Shown here: positions 1 through 7,424 of the stretch, piece after piece
How the letters are laid out: each line of letters begins with the position of its first letter
Position numbering within the stretch: the first letter of the stretch is position 1
Virus record (IMG/VR): IMGVR_UViG_3300036781_000113
Location: 1-21,081 of that record
DNA: 21,081 nucleotides
Origin: a virus
Strand: one strand, 5' to 3'
The notes under the pieces: model-generated
Database searches by the model: none
What the model saw: only the letters and a program-made list of their open reading frames with translations
What the model was told of the DNA's origin: nothing
Translations under genes and position numbers: made by a program

Positions 1-1237
1 CAACAACACAACCGCTTCCTCCCGTCGTAATGGACGGCGTAATTGCCTGCGAAGCCCACACAGGACTCGACAGCGTGATGGTGGTGCCAGAGACATTCGT
101 TACCGTCGATACAGAATATGCCCCGCTGTCGAGTTCAACCCCGACAACTTGATCTTTCTGCCATCCGGAAGCGGAAGTGACAGAAATTGTTGTGTCGCCG
201 GGGGACGCCGATGTTGAAAGGGTTGTTTTCGCAAGGGTGTAATTTGACGGATCAATGACCTGACCGTTGGTCAGTCGGCTTATGAATCCGGTTTTCTTTA
301 CCACATAAGATGAACCCGGAGCCGCCGATAAAGTCGACCCCTGCAACTCAAGATGCTGTTGATCGGATAGTAGAAGGTTCCCGGCAATGCACCGAGTTTT
401 TGGGGGAAGAACAACTGTCTGGGCTGCGAGTATCGCGTTATTTATTGGAGCGCTATCGATGGTCGAGCCATCGCATTTTGCCCCCCATATCGCCGCGCTC
501 GGGTTCGACGGCAAGGACGCTATCCAACACCCCGTGCCTACGTCTGGCTTAACCTGCGAGCCATCATCGCCGGCGCCCGCATTTAGGGAGCACACACTCC
601 CCGACAGGGTATAGACAGCCTCACCGCCGTCACCTGCGGCATAGAAACCCGCACGATATACCGTGTAGGTGCCCGCAGTCAGTCCCGTGAGAGATAGCGC
701 CTTGAGAGCCGTGTTCGTCGCGACAGTCGCATTGATCTGGCCCCCGCTCGGAACCACACCTGAGCACCCACCGCCCGAATCCGACAAATCCCCACAAGCC
801 GGCCGCGCCGTCGTCAGATGGCCGTCTGTCCCCAGCCCCGTCAGAAAGAAATGCGAGACGGCCCCAAGGGAGAAGACGCCGCCGATTCTAGCAGGCCCCG
901 GCAACGGCAGAATGCCCGTATTCGCCGTCCAGTCCGCTCCTTCGACCGGCGTAGTCCCCAAACTACCATCAAGCGCAATCCATTTCTGGCCCTGCGCGTC
1001 CGATACAACATCGCCATAATTGTAATAGACGCTCCCGCTCCATGCCCCTTGATACGCCATCATCGGCGTCAGCATGTTCACGAGGTTTTGATTGAGAATC
1101 TGCCCGGTAATCGCGCCCTGACCGTTGGGACGGATTTGCTGGTTGATTGTGTTAAGGATTTCCTGCTTGGGCTCGGGGGACTGAGCTTGAGCCGCCGTAG
1201 CAAACAGGCAGAATGCTAAGGCGATATATTTGCGCAT
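1..1237 (-). CDS. Tailspike / tail fibre, beta-helix type with N-terminal signal peptide (3' end beyond the window)
   Basis: An open frame of 412 codons runs from an ATG at 1237 to the window edge without a stop, so the C-terminus is missing. Residues 1-18 look like a Sec signal peptide: a basic MRK start, a hydrophobic core and an AQA cleavage site before QS. Residues about 60-75 (GAWSG..YYNYGDVV) resemble the short adhesion modules of phage fibres. At about residues 240-290 the protein has the start typical of pectate-lyase-like beta-helix tailspikes: IWGAKCDGSTIDSAPINNAI, then a VVLPPKTRCIAG strand and LELQGSTL. These enzymes usually bind or cleave host surface polysaccharide. The start overlaps the upstream acetyltransferase stop as TGATG, so the gene ends the late operon in the usual tailspike place. 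A signal peptide is odd for a virion protein. The family call is good, the substrate is unknown. Confidence 0.8.
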   Translation of the reverse strand, partial: MRKYIALAFCLFATAAQAQSPEPKQEILNTINQQIRPNGQGAITGQILNQNLVNMLTPMMAYQGAWSGSVYYNYGDVVSDAQGQKWIALDGSLGTTPVEGADWTANTGILPLPGPARIGGVFSLGAVSHFFLTGLGTDGHLTTARPACGDLSDSGGGCSGVVPSGGQINATVATNTALKALSLTGLTAGTYTVYRAGFYAAGDGGEAVYTLSGSVCSLNAGAGDDGSQVKPDVGTGCWIASLPSNPSAAIWGAKCDGSTIDSAPINNAILAAQTVVLPPKTRCIAGNLLLSDQQHLELQGSTLSAAPGSSYVVKKTGFISRLTNGQVIDPSNYTLAKTTLSTSASPGDTTISVTSASGWQKDQVVGVELDSGAYSVSTVTNVSGTTITLSSPVWASQAITPSITTGGSGCVV

Positions 1238-1698
1238 CAATCCAGCCATTTGATCATCGCCCGTTCGAACGGCGCGAACCCCAGCGCGAGCAGCATCCGC
1301 TCCATGGCTTCCCGGTGCTCTTCCTTGAACCCCATTTTCCATGCTTTGATGCCCCGCCGCCGTGCTTCGCTCTCTATTTCAGCCGCTAACGCCAGACCGC
1401 CCGCTTTACCGCGCTTATCGGGTGAAACATACACTATATCCATTTGAAGTGTAAGGCATTCTTGATAGTGCAACTCGCGCAATACCCAGCCGATGAAATA
1501 GCCGATGATCTGGCTATCTTCCCGCAGCGTCACGAACATCAACTCGCCTGCCGCCTCGCGTCGGATATATTCGTCGTAGTTCGGATTGAGCCCAAAACCG
1601 TGGTCCTTGTGCTGCGAAATCTCATCGTAGTGGCCCGCAAACAGCGGTTTGCACTCTTCGAACCGCTCGCGGAATAGCTCGACTTGGGCGGTAATCAT
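1237..1698 (-). CDS. GNAT-family N-acetyltransferase
   Basis: This 153-aa protein has the GNAT layout. A central beta strand (residues about 84-92, LQMDIVYVSP) is followed by motif A, the acetyl-CoA pyrophosphate loop (DKRGKAGGLAL, 94-104), and a helix of the type EIESEARRRG (107-116). The last part, ERMLLALGFAPFER (133-146), fits the motif B region where the substrate-side strand ends in GF. It should move an acetyl group from acetyl-CoA to an amine, but the substrate cannot be read from the sequence. It overlaps the hydroxylase upstream by 4 nt (ATGA) and the tailspike downstream by 1 nt, so it is made with tail proteins. Stand-alone GNAT enzymes occur in tail modules of several podoviruses. 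A virion, host-surface or host-protein target are all possible. Confidence 0.8.
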   Translation of the reverse strand: MITAQVELFRERFEECKPLFAGHYDEISQHKDHGFGLNPNYDEYIRREAAGELMFVTLREDSQIIGYFIGWVLRELHYQECLTLQMDIVYVSPDKRGKAGGLALAAEIESEARRRGIKAWKMGFKEEHREAMERMLLALGFAPFERAMIKWLD

Positions 1699-2228
1699 GC
1701 GAGTCTTAGGTCCACTATTAAAACCACCCTGTCATCCCCCGAATTATTCACGACGGAGTGCTCCGAGCGGTTGTCGATCATCCACGCATCGCCAGTTTTG
1801 AAGTTCACGGTTTCGTTACCGATCTTGAATAAAGCCCCCGGCTGGCTCTGCAAGGCAATCTGATACCGCGTGAAGTAAGTGGCCGGCGCACCGCCATCGA
1901 CATGAGGCGTAATCTGCCGTCCTGGCCGCAGTTTCGTCACCAACACGCGACCCAACCTGACCGCCTCAACGCGCCGCATCAGATCAAAAACCAGCATCCT
2001 GATCTGCGGCACCTCGCGCCACGCCCGATATTCTACAACCTCACGGTCATTTGCCACATCGCCAGCGGGGTCATTGAACCACACCCAAATGTCGGAGACT
2101 TCCGAGTGCGCGGTGCCGGGATGCGTCGTCCGCAATGTGTATTCGTCCCACAAGTCGGGGTTGGCCGCCAAGGCGTTCAGGACGGGAACTGTGTCGATAC
2201 CGGCAGCGATTTGCAGGAAATGGTTCAT
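1695..2228 (-). CDS. Aspartyl/asparaginyl beta-hydroxylase-like Fe(II)/2-oxoglutarate dioxygenase
   Basis: This 177-aa protein matches the Asp/Asn beta-hydroxylase fold (cupin-like double-stranded beta helix). The iron ligands are visible as ITPHVDGG (H109, D111) and SEHSVVNN (H157). An arginine about ten residues later (R167 in DDRVVLIVDLRL) is in place to hold 2-oxoglutarate. The strands GALFKIGNETVNF and GDAWMIDNRSEH fit the core jelly roll. Members hydroxylate Asp or Asn side chains in peptides, and phage copies are known, but their targets are mostly unknown. The first 80 residues are not family core and may set substrate choice. It overlaps both neighbours by 4 nt and sits between a short structural gene and an acetyltransferase. 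I infer protein modification in or around the virion, or in the host. Confidence 0.78.
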   Translation of the reverse strand: MNHFLQIAAGIDTVPVLNALAANPDLWDEYTLRTTHPGTAHSEVSDIWVWFNDPAGDVANDREVVEYRAWREVPQIRMLVFDLMRRVEAVRLGRVLVTKLRPGRQITPHVDGGAPATYFTRYQIALQSQPGALFKIGNETVNFKTGDAWMIDNRSEHSVVNNSGDDRVVLIVDLRLA

Positions 2229-2560
2229 CTAGGAACAAAACTCAGTTGCGCGTTTCCAGTCAGGGAGACGATAGCCGTATCTCCTTGGGACAAAGGTATC
2301 ATGCCAGAGGTCATGCCGGTTGGAATCGTCATCGACGACCGCTTTAACTCAATATCCGATGCCGCGCCTTCCGGCACCACAAGATAGCCGTTCTGCCCCG
2401 CCGTGTAGTTCACAGTCGCTCCCGAACTAGGCACGTTCTGAATCGCATTCGGCTGGCCCAACAGAAGACCGAAGAACTGAAACCACGTCTGCGTTGCCAG
2501 CCCCGTGCCCGGATCGACAACTGGCATTTGCTGCGACGGGACTTTTGGGTTGACGGCCAT
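2225..2560 (-). CDS. Short virion-module protein, function unknown
   Basis: A 111-aa protein beginning MAVNPKVPSQQMPVVDPGTG. A short tail-fibre-like N-terminus with a PVVDP..G....TWFQFF pattern often opens small phage tail proteins. The rest is beta-rich (GATVNYTAGQNGYLVVPEGA, then SLTGNAQLSFVPR). There are no long coiled coils, so it does not look like the P22 gp26 needle although it occupies that gene position after the gp10-like gene. The start is ATG at 2560, 3 nt after the upstream stop, with only a weak GGA upstream, so translation is probably coupled. The stop overlaps the hydroxylase start by 4 nt. I do not recognise the family with certainty; a small tail or tail-tip component is the best guess. 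Confidence 0.65.
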   Translation of the reverse strand: MAVNPKVPSQQMPVVDPGTGLATQTWFQFFGLLLGQPNAIQNVPSSGATVNYTAGQNGYLVVPEGAASDIELKRSSMTIPTGMTSGMIPLSQGDTAIVSLTGNAQLSFVPR

Positions 2561-2563
2561 GTG

Positions 2564-4546
2564 TCAGGTCCGCTCCGGTTCCATCTCGACAAAAGCGCCA
2601 TTCAAAGCCGTCTTGACGGGAGCCGACCAACTCAATTCGAATACCCTGTCACGCGCCTTGCCGAGCCGCCACCATTTGATCTGGGTCAGATAAGCCCCCG
2701 TGGCCCCCATGCTTTGCTCGACGGGGTTGCCGTAGGAGACACCACGATCATCCGACCACCTCAAACTTACCATCGGCGGGTCTGGCACTTCCAACGCATC
2801 CGCTGTCCCGACCTGCATATCCGCAATAAACGAGAGGTATTTCACCCGCTTGCCGTCATTCAGCAAATGCGGGAAAGACCGAATCCTGGGAATGGCCTGC
2901 CCGTTGTCCGTGTAGACGTTGGGGTCGATTTCGTACAGAACGCCCGTCTGCCAATCCGCCCCGATGTTGCGCCCGTAGGCATAACAGGCCGTCGCGACCC
3001 GATGCCGGTGGAAATTACCGTTGTCGTCGATTGACGCCCATTGATACCATTGTTTCGTCTGTAAATCCATGCCCCACGTCGCGTCCGCACTCGGGAATGA
3101 GATGATGTAGAACACATGACCGGCGACTTGATAGACGTAGGAGATGGCGTCAGCGATGTTCGTGTAGCCTTGGAAAATCTCGGCAATGGCGTGCGTCGAT
3201 ATTTCCTGAACCGAATAGCCTTTGGTCATAACCACCAAAGCCTTACCCTGCGGGTCTTGACTCAACCAGAATAGCGAGTTGTCCCACTTGGCGACCGAGA
3301 ACGGCGCGATGCATCCATGCTGAATGAAAGCGCCCGGCAACGGCTGCAAGGTGAAATCTGCCGCACCCGAGTTGACCCATGTTTCGCTCGTTACGGTTCC
3401 GACTGGCCAGACTTCGCGATGGACGCAAGCCACACGCTGGATGGGATCGGGAAATCCGTTCTTCGCCGCGATGTCGAGAGGATCGAAGCCCGCACCGTGA
3501 ACTGCCGTGACTTGCCACGAAAAGCCGCCAGAGACTGAATTGACGGTCCATGCCAGACCCGTGCCTACACCACCCAAATCTGTCGCGTTGGCTGTCAGAA
3601 TGTCGCCGGCTGAATATCCCAAACCGACGTTTACTAAAGCGAAGCTCGTAATGACCTCGCCGGCAATCGTAATGTTTGCGGTGGCCCCTGTGCCAGTTCC
3701 GCCCGTCAGTGGGACATCGGTGTAGGAGCCGGTTCCGTCATAACCTGAACCCGCGTTCGTAAGCGACCCGTCGAGAATGCGGCCGACGGTGCCAATTGAC
3801 GTGTCCGTGATGGTAAGCACGTCGCCAATCGCGTAGCCCTCACCACCTTGGTTCTGGTTGGCGATAGTGACGATTCCGCCTACAATCGTAAGGTCTAGCG
3901 TCAGGCCCGTGCCGGTTCCATCAACCGTCGCCACGCTCTGATAGGTGCCGTCGATATACCCGAGACCGCCCGCGAGGATTTGGCCGCCGTACACTTGCCC
4001 CGGAACGCCCGTGAGCATGGCGAAATTGGCTTCGGACAGGGAGATGTAGAGGAAAAAGGTTTTGGGCTCGTTGAACACAAAGAATGTGTCGATGTAGTCA
4101 ACGAAGTTCGACCCGAGAAAGTTGGGGTCCGTGATTTGGCCGTAGGTACGCGGCACGACACCCGCAACCGGCGTAATGTCGATCACATAGCCATCTGGCG
4201 TGCCATCCACGATGACGACCACAAGGCCGTTGTCCGCCATCGAAACGGGAGTTTGCTGGTCCGCGACGGTGCCGAGGAATTGGTAAACCAGACTGGAATT
4301 GACGTAATAGACATTCGGACCAACAACTTCGTAAAGATCGCCATTCGACGCCGTGAAAACGCAGCGGGCGAGATTAGGCGCGGGAGGCGTGCCGAGTTGG
4401 CGTAGGCCGGGTGTGAGATAGTGCGTGACGGGAACGGGGGCTTGGGAGTCGGCGGGGTTTGTTTCTGCGTATAGGTTAACTGCCCTCTGCGCCGACGCAA
4501 TTACGCTACGGCCTTGATATGCACCTCCTAGGAGGGGGACGCGCAT
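2564..4546 (-). CDS. P22 gp10-like tail hub / packaged-DNA stabilisation protein with inserted repeat domain
   Basis: This 660-aa protein corresponds to the P22 gp10 family, which closes the portal channel after packaging and carries the tailspikes. Family features are the start RVPLLGGAYQGRS..A..RAVNLYAE (residues 2-27), LTPGLRQLGTPP (44-55), the propeller-like blades with DNGLVVVIVDG (105-115), and FPDPIQRVACVHREVWPVG (365-383), VNSGAADF (391-398) and DNSLFWLSQDPQGKALV (422-438). P22 gp10 is about 470 residues, and the excess here is explained mainly by a Gly/Thr-rich insertion at about residues 183-340. The gene starts with ATG at 4546, overlapping the adaptor stop as TGATG. It follows the gp4-like gene exactly as in P22. 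Assignment is strong, and the role of the insert is unknown. Confidence 0.85.
   Translation of the reverse strand: MRVPLLGGAYQGRSVIASAQRAVNLYAETNPADSQAPVPVTHYLTPGLRQLGTPPAPNLARCVFTASNGDLYEVVGPNVYYVNSSLVYQFLGTVADQQTPVSMADNGLVVVIVDGTPDGYVIDITPVAGVVPRTYGQITDPNFLGSNFVDYIDTFFVFNEPKTFFLYISLSEANFAMLTGVPGQVYGGQILAGGLGYIDGTYQSVATVDGTGTGLTLDLTIVGGIVTIANQNQGGEGYAIGDVLTITDTSIGTVGRILDGSLTNAGSGYDGTGSYTDVPLTGGTGTGATANITIAGEVITSFALVNVGLGYSAGDILTANATDLGGVGTGLAWTVNSVSGGFSWQVTAVHGAGFDPLDIAAKNGFPDPIQRVACVHREVWPVGTVTSETWVNSGAADFTLQPLPGAFIQHGCIAPFSVAKWDNSLFWLSQDPQGKALVVMTKGYSVQEISTHAIAEIFQGYTNIADAISYVYQVAGHVFYIISFPSADATWGMDLQTKQWYQWASIDDNGNFHRHRVATACYAYGRNIGADWQTGVLYEIDPNVYTDNGQAIPRIRSFPHLLNDGKRVKYLSFIADMQVGTADALEVPDPPMVSLRWSDDRGVSYGNPVEQSMGATGAYLTQIKWWRLGKARDRVFELSWSAPVKTALNGAFVEMEPERT
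3527..4000 (-). repeat. Two-copy Gly-rich beta repeat inserted in the gp10-like protein
   Basis: Residues about 183-340 of the gp10-like protein hold two related units of some 65 residues. Unit one (3788-3985) has GGLGYIDGTY, GTGTGLTLDLTIVGG and GGEGYAIGDVLTI. Unit two (3569-3772) has AGSGYDGTGSYTDVPLTGG, GTGTGATANITIAG and VGLGYSAGDILTA. The pattern G.GY, then GTGTG, a beta strand, and G.GY..GD.LT recurs in each. Similar G.GY..GD repeats decorate other phage structural proteins. The insert lies between SEANFAMLTG and FDPLDIAAKNG, which would otherwise be neighbouring parts of the conserved propeller. Confidence 0.75.
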
Positions 4547-5349
4547 CAGCTAGACTGATCGCTGAAGATGTTGTAGCGGTAGCCCCGCGTTAAGTCGGGG
4601 TCTAGCTGCAACAACGGCACCTGAGCATTCACAGACCGAATCGTTGCCAGCGATGCTTTCGCAAGACCAACAATCACGTCATCAGGATCAATCTGATACT
4701 TGCCGTACAATCTAATATCGAGGTTGTACTGAAGCGCCTCCAGATAGGAGTCCGGCAGTGAAATCTCATCATCAAGCCCCGCGAACTTCTGAAGCGTATC
4801 CTTGAACAGCAGATGCACGTTGAACTGGTTGGGGAATGGGACCGGATAAATGTAGGCGCGACCCAGCGGTGTCGCCGCGTCATAGAACACATATGACGGC
4901 CACGAACCCAGGAACTTCATGCAGATCAGGTTGTAGGTCTCGCGCGCCTCAATCAATTCCAACGGGTAGTCGATAGGGCCCGGGCTACTTGGAAACTGAC
5001 CATTAGGGCCGAAATCGTTGTTGAAATCCCCGTTGAAATCTCCATTGCCGTCCTGCGTCGGTGCCATGCCGTTCAACTGGCGGACAAAGTTGCCGATTTC
5101 GAGCCTGTCTGGCCTAGCGGGGACATCGATATTGCCCCCCGGCCCGACTGTGACGAAGTTGTTGCCGTTCGTCGGGCAGATGCCTTCGACAAGGTGATAG
5201 ATCAGCCACCGCTTGCTGTTCCACTGGCCGATCATGCGGTTCAGGCGCACGAACGCCCCATTGATGTCCTCGGCAAGCGGTGTCTGACCGACGCCGAGAA
5301 CGCCAATGTCTTCAAGGCAAGAGTAGATTATGTCTCTCGCCGTAGTCAT
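4546..5349 (-). CDS. P22 gp4-like head-tail adaptor
   Basis: A 267-aa protein starting MTTARDIIYSCLEDIGVLG, the helical opening typical of P22 gp4 and related connector adaptors. These dock as a ring under the portal and link it to the gp10 tail hub. The continuation AEDINGAFVRLNRMIGQWNSKR (residues about 26-47) is the second conserved helix of the family. Later ELIEARETYNLI and the C-terminal SYLEALQYNLDIRLYGKYQ fit the larger adaptors of this group; P22 gp4 itself is 166 aa. An Asn/Gly/Asp-rich stretch (GNGDFNGDFNNDFGPNGQFP) in the middle is probably a loop. I chose ATG at 5349, which overlaps the upstream stop as TGATG, over a TTG at 5376 that would add nine Cys/Gly residues. The gene lies between coat-linked genes and gp10, as expected. 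Confidence 0.8.
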   Translation of the reverse strand: MTTARDIIYSCLEDIGVLGVGQTPLAEDINGAFVRLNRMIGQWNSKRWLIYHLVEGICPTNGNNFVTVGPGGNIDVPARPDRLEIGNFVRQLNGMAPTQDGNGDFNGDFNNDFGPNGQFPSSPGPIDYPLELIEARETYNLICMKFLGSWPSYVFYDAATPLGRAYIYPVPFPNQFNVHLLFKDTLQKFAGLDDEISLPDSYLEALQYNLDIRLYGKYQIDPDDVIVGLAKASLATIRSVNAQVPLLQLDPDLTRGYRYNIFSDQSS

Positions 5350-5768
5350 CAGGCAAGCGCAACCGGGCCGACCCAAGCGCCGTAGGCAGTCGAGATCAGA
5401 AGCGCCGTGGCATTTGCTCCAAGTGAAACGCCCGTCGCGCCGGCTGTGCCATTGATGGTGTCCTGCGTGCCAGACGGCAGCGATGAAGTCGTATTGGCAA
5501 ACATCTGCACCGCCGTCGCCGTGGTGTTGACAACGATCAGGTTCTTGCCCGGCTGCGAGCGCGGAAGCTGCACGCTGTCATTAGCGCCGGCCACCGTCGT
5601 AATGGTGTTGATACCCGCCAACAGGACAGGGGCGCCGACTTGAGCGCCACCAGACAGCGCCGTGATGCCGGCAACGTAGTTGCGGAGACCTTCGGCTGAA
5701 GCCATCGCTTCAATCGACCCGTTCTGAAGGCCGACGCCGGGAAATAGAGCGGAGATAGGAGCGGTCAT
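5349..5768 (-). CDS. Putative head decoration / structural protein
   Basis: A 139-aa protein with no recognised enzyme motif. After a helical N-terminus (EAMASAEGLRNYVAGITALS, residues about 20-39) it is made of short beta strands with small residues: NLIVVNTTATAVQMFANTTS, then GATGVSLGANATALLISTAY ending GAWVGPVALA. This 'value, null, Gly-Trp' pattern is common in small beta-barrel phage decoration or fibre modules, and the Sec-signal protein at 14105-14593 ends with a similar module. A Shine-Dalgarno AGGA lies 8 nt before the ATG, and the stop overlaps the adaptor start as TGATG. Position between coat and adaptor supports a head-surface or connector role. The function is inferred from shape and context only. 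Confidence 0.6.
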   Translation of the reverse strand: MTAPISALFPGVGLQNGSIEAMASAEGLRNYVAGITALSGGAQVGAPVLLAGINTITTVAGANDSVQLPRSQPGKNLIVVNTTATAVQMFANTTSSLPSGTQDTINGTAGATGVSLGANATALLISTAYGAWVGPVALA

Positions 5769-5783
5769 CGGATGTATCCTTGA

Positions 5784-6101
5784 TTAGATAATTTCGGGTT
5801 CGCGGGGCTTCGGCGGCCGGCCGGGACCGCGCTTGAGCATGTTGGGCATCGTCTCTGTTTCGGCTTCGTCACCCACGTCAAAAACGGTGGGCTCCGGCTC
5901 CTTAACCGGTTCCACCTTCCCAGCAGAACCCCACTCTGCCCGAACCCGCGCCTCCCCTTCCGCATCCAGCACATGAGCCTCCTTGCCGTTTTCCCGGATG
6001 TACTTGGGGTATTCCAAGTGAGCGGGAACGGCGCGGCGTTGCTCGCGTTCTGCATGGGCTTCGAAGAAATGCTTGGGCTCGTCTTGAATGGGGTTCTGCA
6101 T
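5784..6101 (-). CDS. Small charged protein with C-terminal AT-hook motif
   Basis: A 105-aa, highly charged protein. The N-terminal half is helical and basic/acidic (residues 10-60), the middle is Glu/Pro/Val-rich (KVEPVKEPEPTVFDVGDEAE), and the C-terminus ends KRGPGRPPKPREPEII. The RGPGRPPKP segment at residues 91-99 has the RGRP-like core of an AT-hook, which binds the minor groove of AT-rich DNA in other proteins. An AAGGAAA Shine-Dalgarno lies just before ATG at 6101, only 9 nt after the coat stop, so it is co-transcribed with the coat gene. It may contact packaged DNA or be a minor capsid component. No family is recognised with confidence, and the AT-hook reading rests on one short motif. 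Confidence 0.65.
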   Translation of the reverse strand: MQNPIQDEPKHFFEAHAEREQRRAVPAHLEYPKYIRENGKEAHVLDAEGEARVRAEWGSAGKVEPVKEPEPTVFDVGDEAETETMPNMLKRGPGRPPKPREPEII

Positions 6102-6110
6102 GGGGTTTCC

Positions 6111-7424
6111 TTACGAAGGCAGCGGGCCGGGAACGATAACGCCCCATTCGCCGCGTGGGAGGACCGTCCCGTAAATCACGTCGAGACGGCTGATGAGAAC
6201 GTCAGTGCCGATCTGGTACTGCGTCAGGGCGCGCATCGAAACGCCGTCGTAGGCGACACGGGACGATTCCTGAAGGTTCTGCGGGATCACCAAGTCCGCC
6301 GTCGCCATCGTGATCATCTGCGGGGCAAAAGCGAGGTTCTTGATGTAGGTCGAGCTTGCCGGCATGACCAACGCCACTTGGGCATTGTTGGATGGCACAA
6401 CGATGTTGGGGGTCTGCGGGTTCGGCGCAATCGTCTGGTACTGCGACGGAACGTTGACGCCGTTAACCAGCGTGGGGCCGACAAGGCCCGGATAGACCGG
6501 GATCGTGGTAGCGCCGGTAATCACGTTCGCGGTCACGACGAACTGCCGCAAGGCGCCCGTGTTTTGCTTGGTGACGCGGTTGACAGCATAGACACCGGCA
6601 ATCGTGATGATGTCACCGACATTGAACGTGCCCGTGATGGCCGAGACTGCCAGCGTCGTGCCGCCCGGTGACCCACCTTGACCAGCCGATGTCAGCGCGC
6701 CACCAGCCGAGAAGGTGCCGACCGTGTGCTTCAGGACCGTCTGGTCCTTGGCCCAATCGAACCCGATGGCGTTCTTCATCGAGCCGGTGCGGTACTGCTG
6801 GCTGATTTCCGTCACGGGGTTCAAGAGACCCTGAAGGAGACCGGCAATCTGCGCATCGGTGAAGGGGTCGTTTACGACCTTACGACGCAGCGTCGGGGCC
6901 GAGTTGTTGTCGAGCAACGCGCCGGCCGACAGATAGGTAAACTGCGTCGGGCTGAGGATCATGGTGCCGTTGAGATTGGCCACGATGTTGCAAACGCCGC
7001 CACCGCCGCCATTGGGGGACGATCCGCCGTAGATGGTGGAGTAGCCGCCTTCGGTCGTGGACATCACGTCGAGGGCCACAGCGCCGGCAAGATTGTTCAT
7101 CTTGGGGAGCATGATGCGTTCGGCGTAGTCATCCAACTTCAGTGTGCGCTCTGCGGTGCTGAAGCCCGTATCGACGCCGACCTGATTTTGCAGCGGCAGG
7201 GTAGTGAACTGCTCCGTGGTGTTCTGGACCGACGCAGCCGCGCCGGAGCGGACGGTGTAGTCGTTCGGGAGACGGATACGCAACGTCTGGCCGATTTTGG
7301 CGCCGTCGATTGCGAACTGGTCGTCGTACTGCATATCGATGGATTGCAGGAATTTGTTCGTATTGCGGAAAATCTTGACCGCCATACGGGTGATCATGTC
7401 GATGGTAAGAAGGGTATTGGCCAC
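6111..7424 (-). CDS. Major capsid (coat) protein, P22 gp5-like
   Basis: Read from a GTG at 7424 the product is 437 aa, close to P22 gp5 (430 aa). That start has a perfect AGGAGG five bases upstream. An upstream in-frame start would add 34 residues of non-conserved sequence. The N-terminal region MANTLLTIDMITRMAVKIFRN and IDMQYDDQFAIDGAKIGQTL fits the family's N-arm and E-loop. A beta-rich insert at about residues 240-335 (GTTLAVSAITGTFNVGDIITIAG, then TIPVYPGLVG) corresponds to the I-domain that sits on the HK97 fold in P22. The C-terminal part (VSMRALTQYQIGTDVLISRLDVIYG) closes the P-domain. It forms the procapsid shell with the scaffold encoded just upstream. Family call strong. Confidence 0.87.
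   Translation of the reverse strand: MANTLLTIDMITRMAVKIFRNTNKFLQSIDMQYDDQFAIDGAKIGQTLRIRLPNDYTVRSGAAASVQNTTEQFTTLPLQNQVGVDTGFSTAERTLKLDDYAERIMLPKMNNLAGAVALDVMSTTEGGYSTIYGGSSPNGGGGGVCNIVANLNGTMILSPTQFTYLSAGALLDNNSAPTLRRKVVNDPFTDAQIAGLLQGLLNPVTEISQQYRTGSMKNAIGFDWAKDQTVLKHTVGTFSAGGALTSAGQGGSPGGTTLAVSAITGTFNVGDIITIAGVYAVNRVTKQNTGALRQFVVTANVITGATTIPVYPGLVGPTLVNGVNVPSQYQTIAPNPQTPNIVVPSNNAQVALVMPASSTYIKNLAFAPQMITMATADLVIPQNLQESSRVAYDGVSMRALTQYQIGTDVLISRLDVIYGTVLPRGEWGVIVPGPLPS

Noticed and set aside
310-1219. Plus-strand open frames opposite the tailspike
   Set aside because: They lie antiparallel to a 412-codon frame with tailspike features and have no ribosome binding sites or family likeness.
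5350-5376. Longer start (TTG 5376) for the gp4-like adaptor
   Set aside because: It would add MGRPGCACL, unlike the family, while ATG 5349 gives the TGATG junction used elsewhere in the operon.
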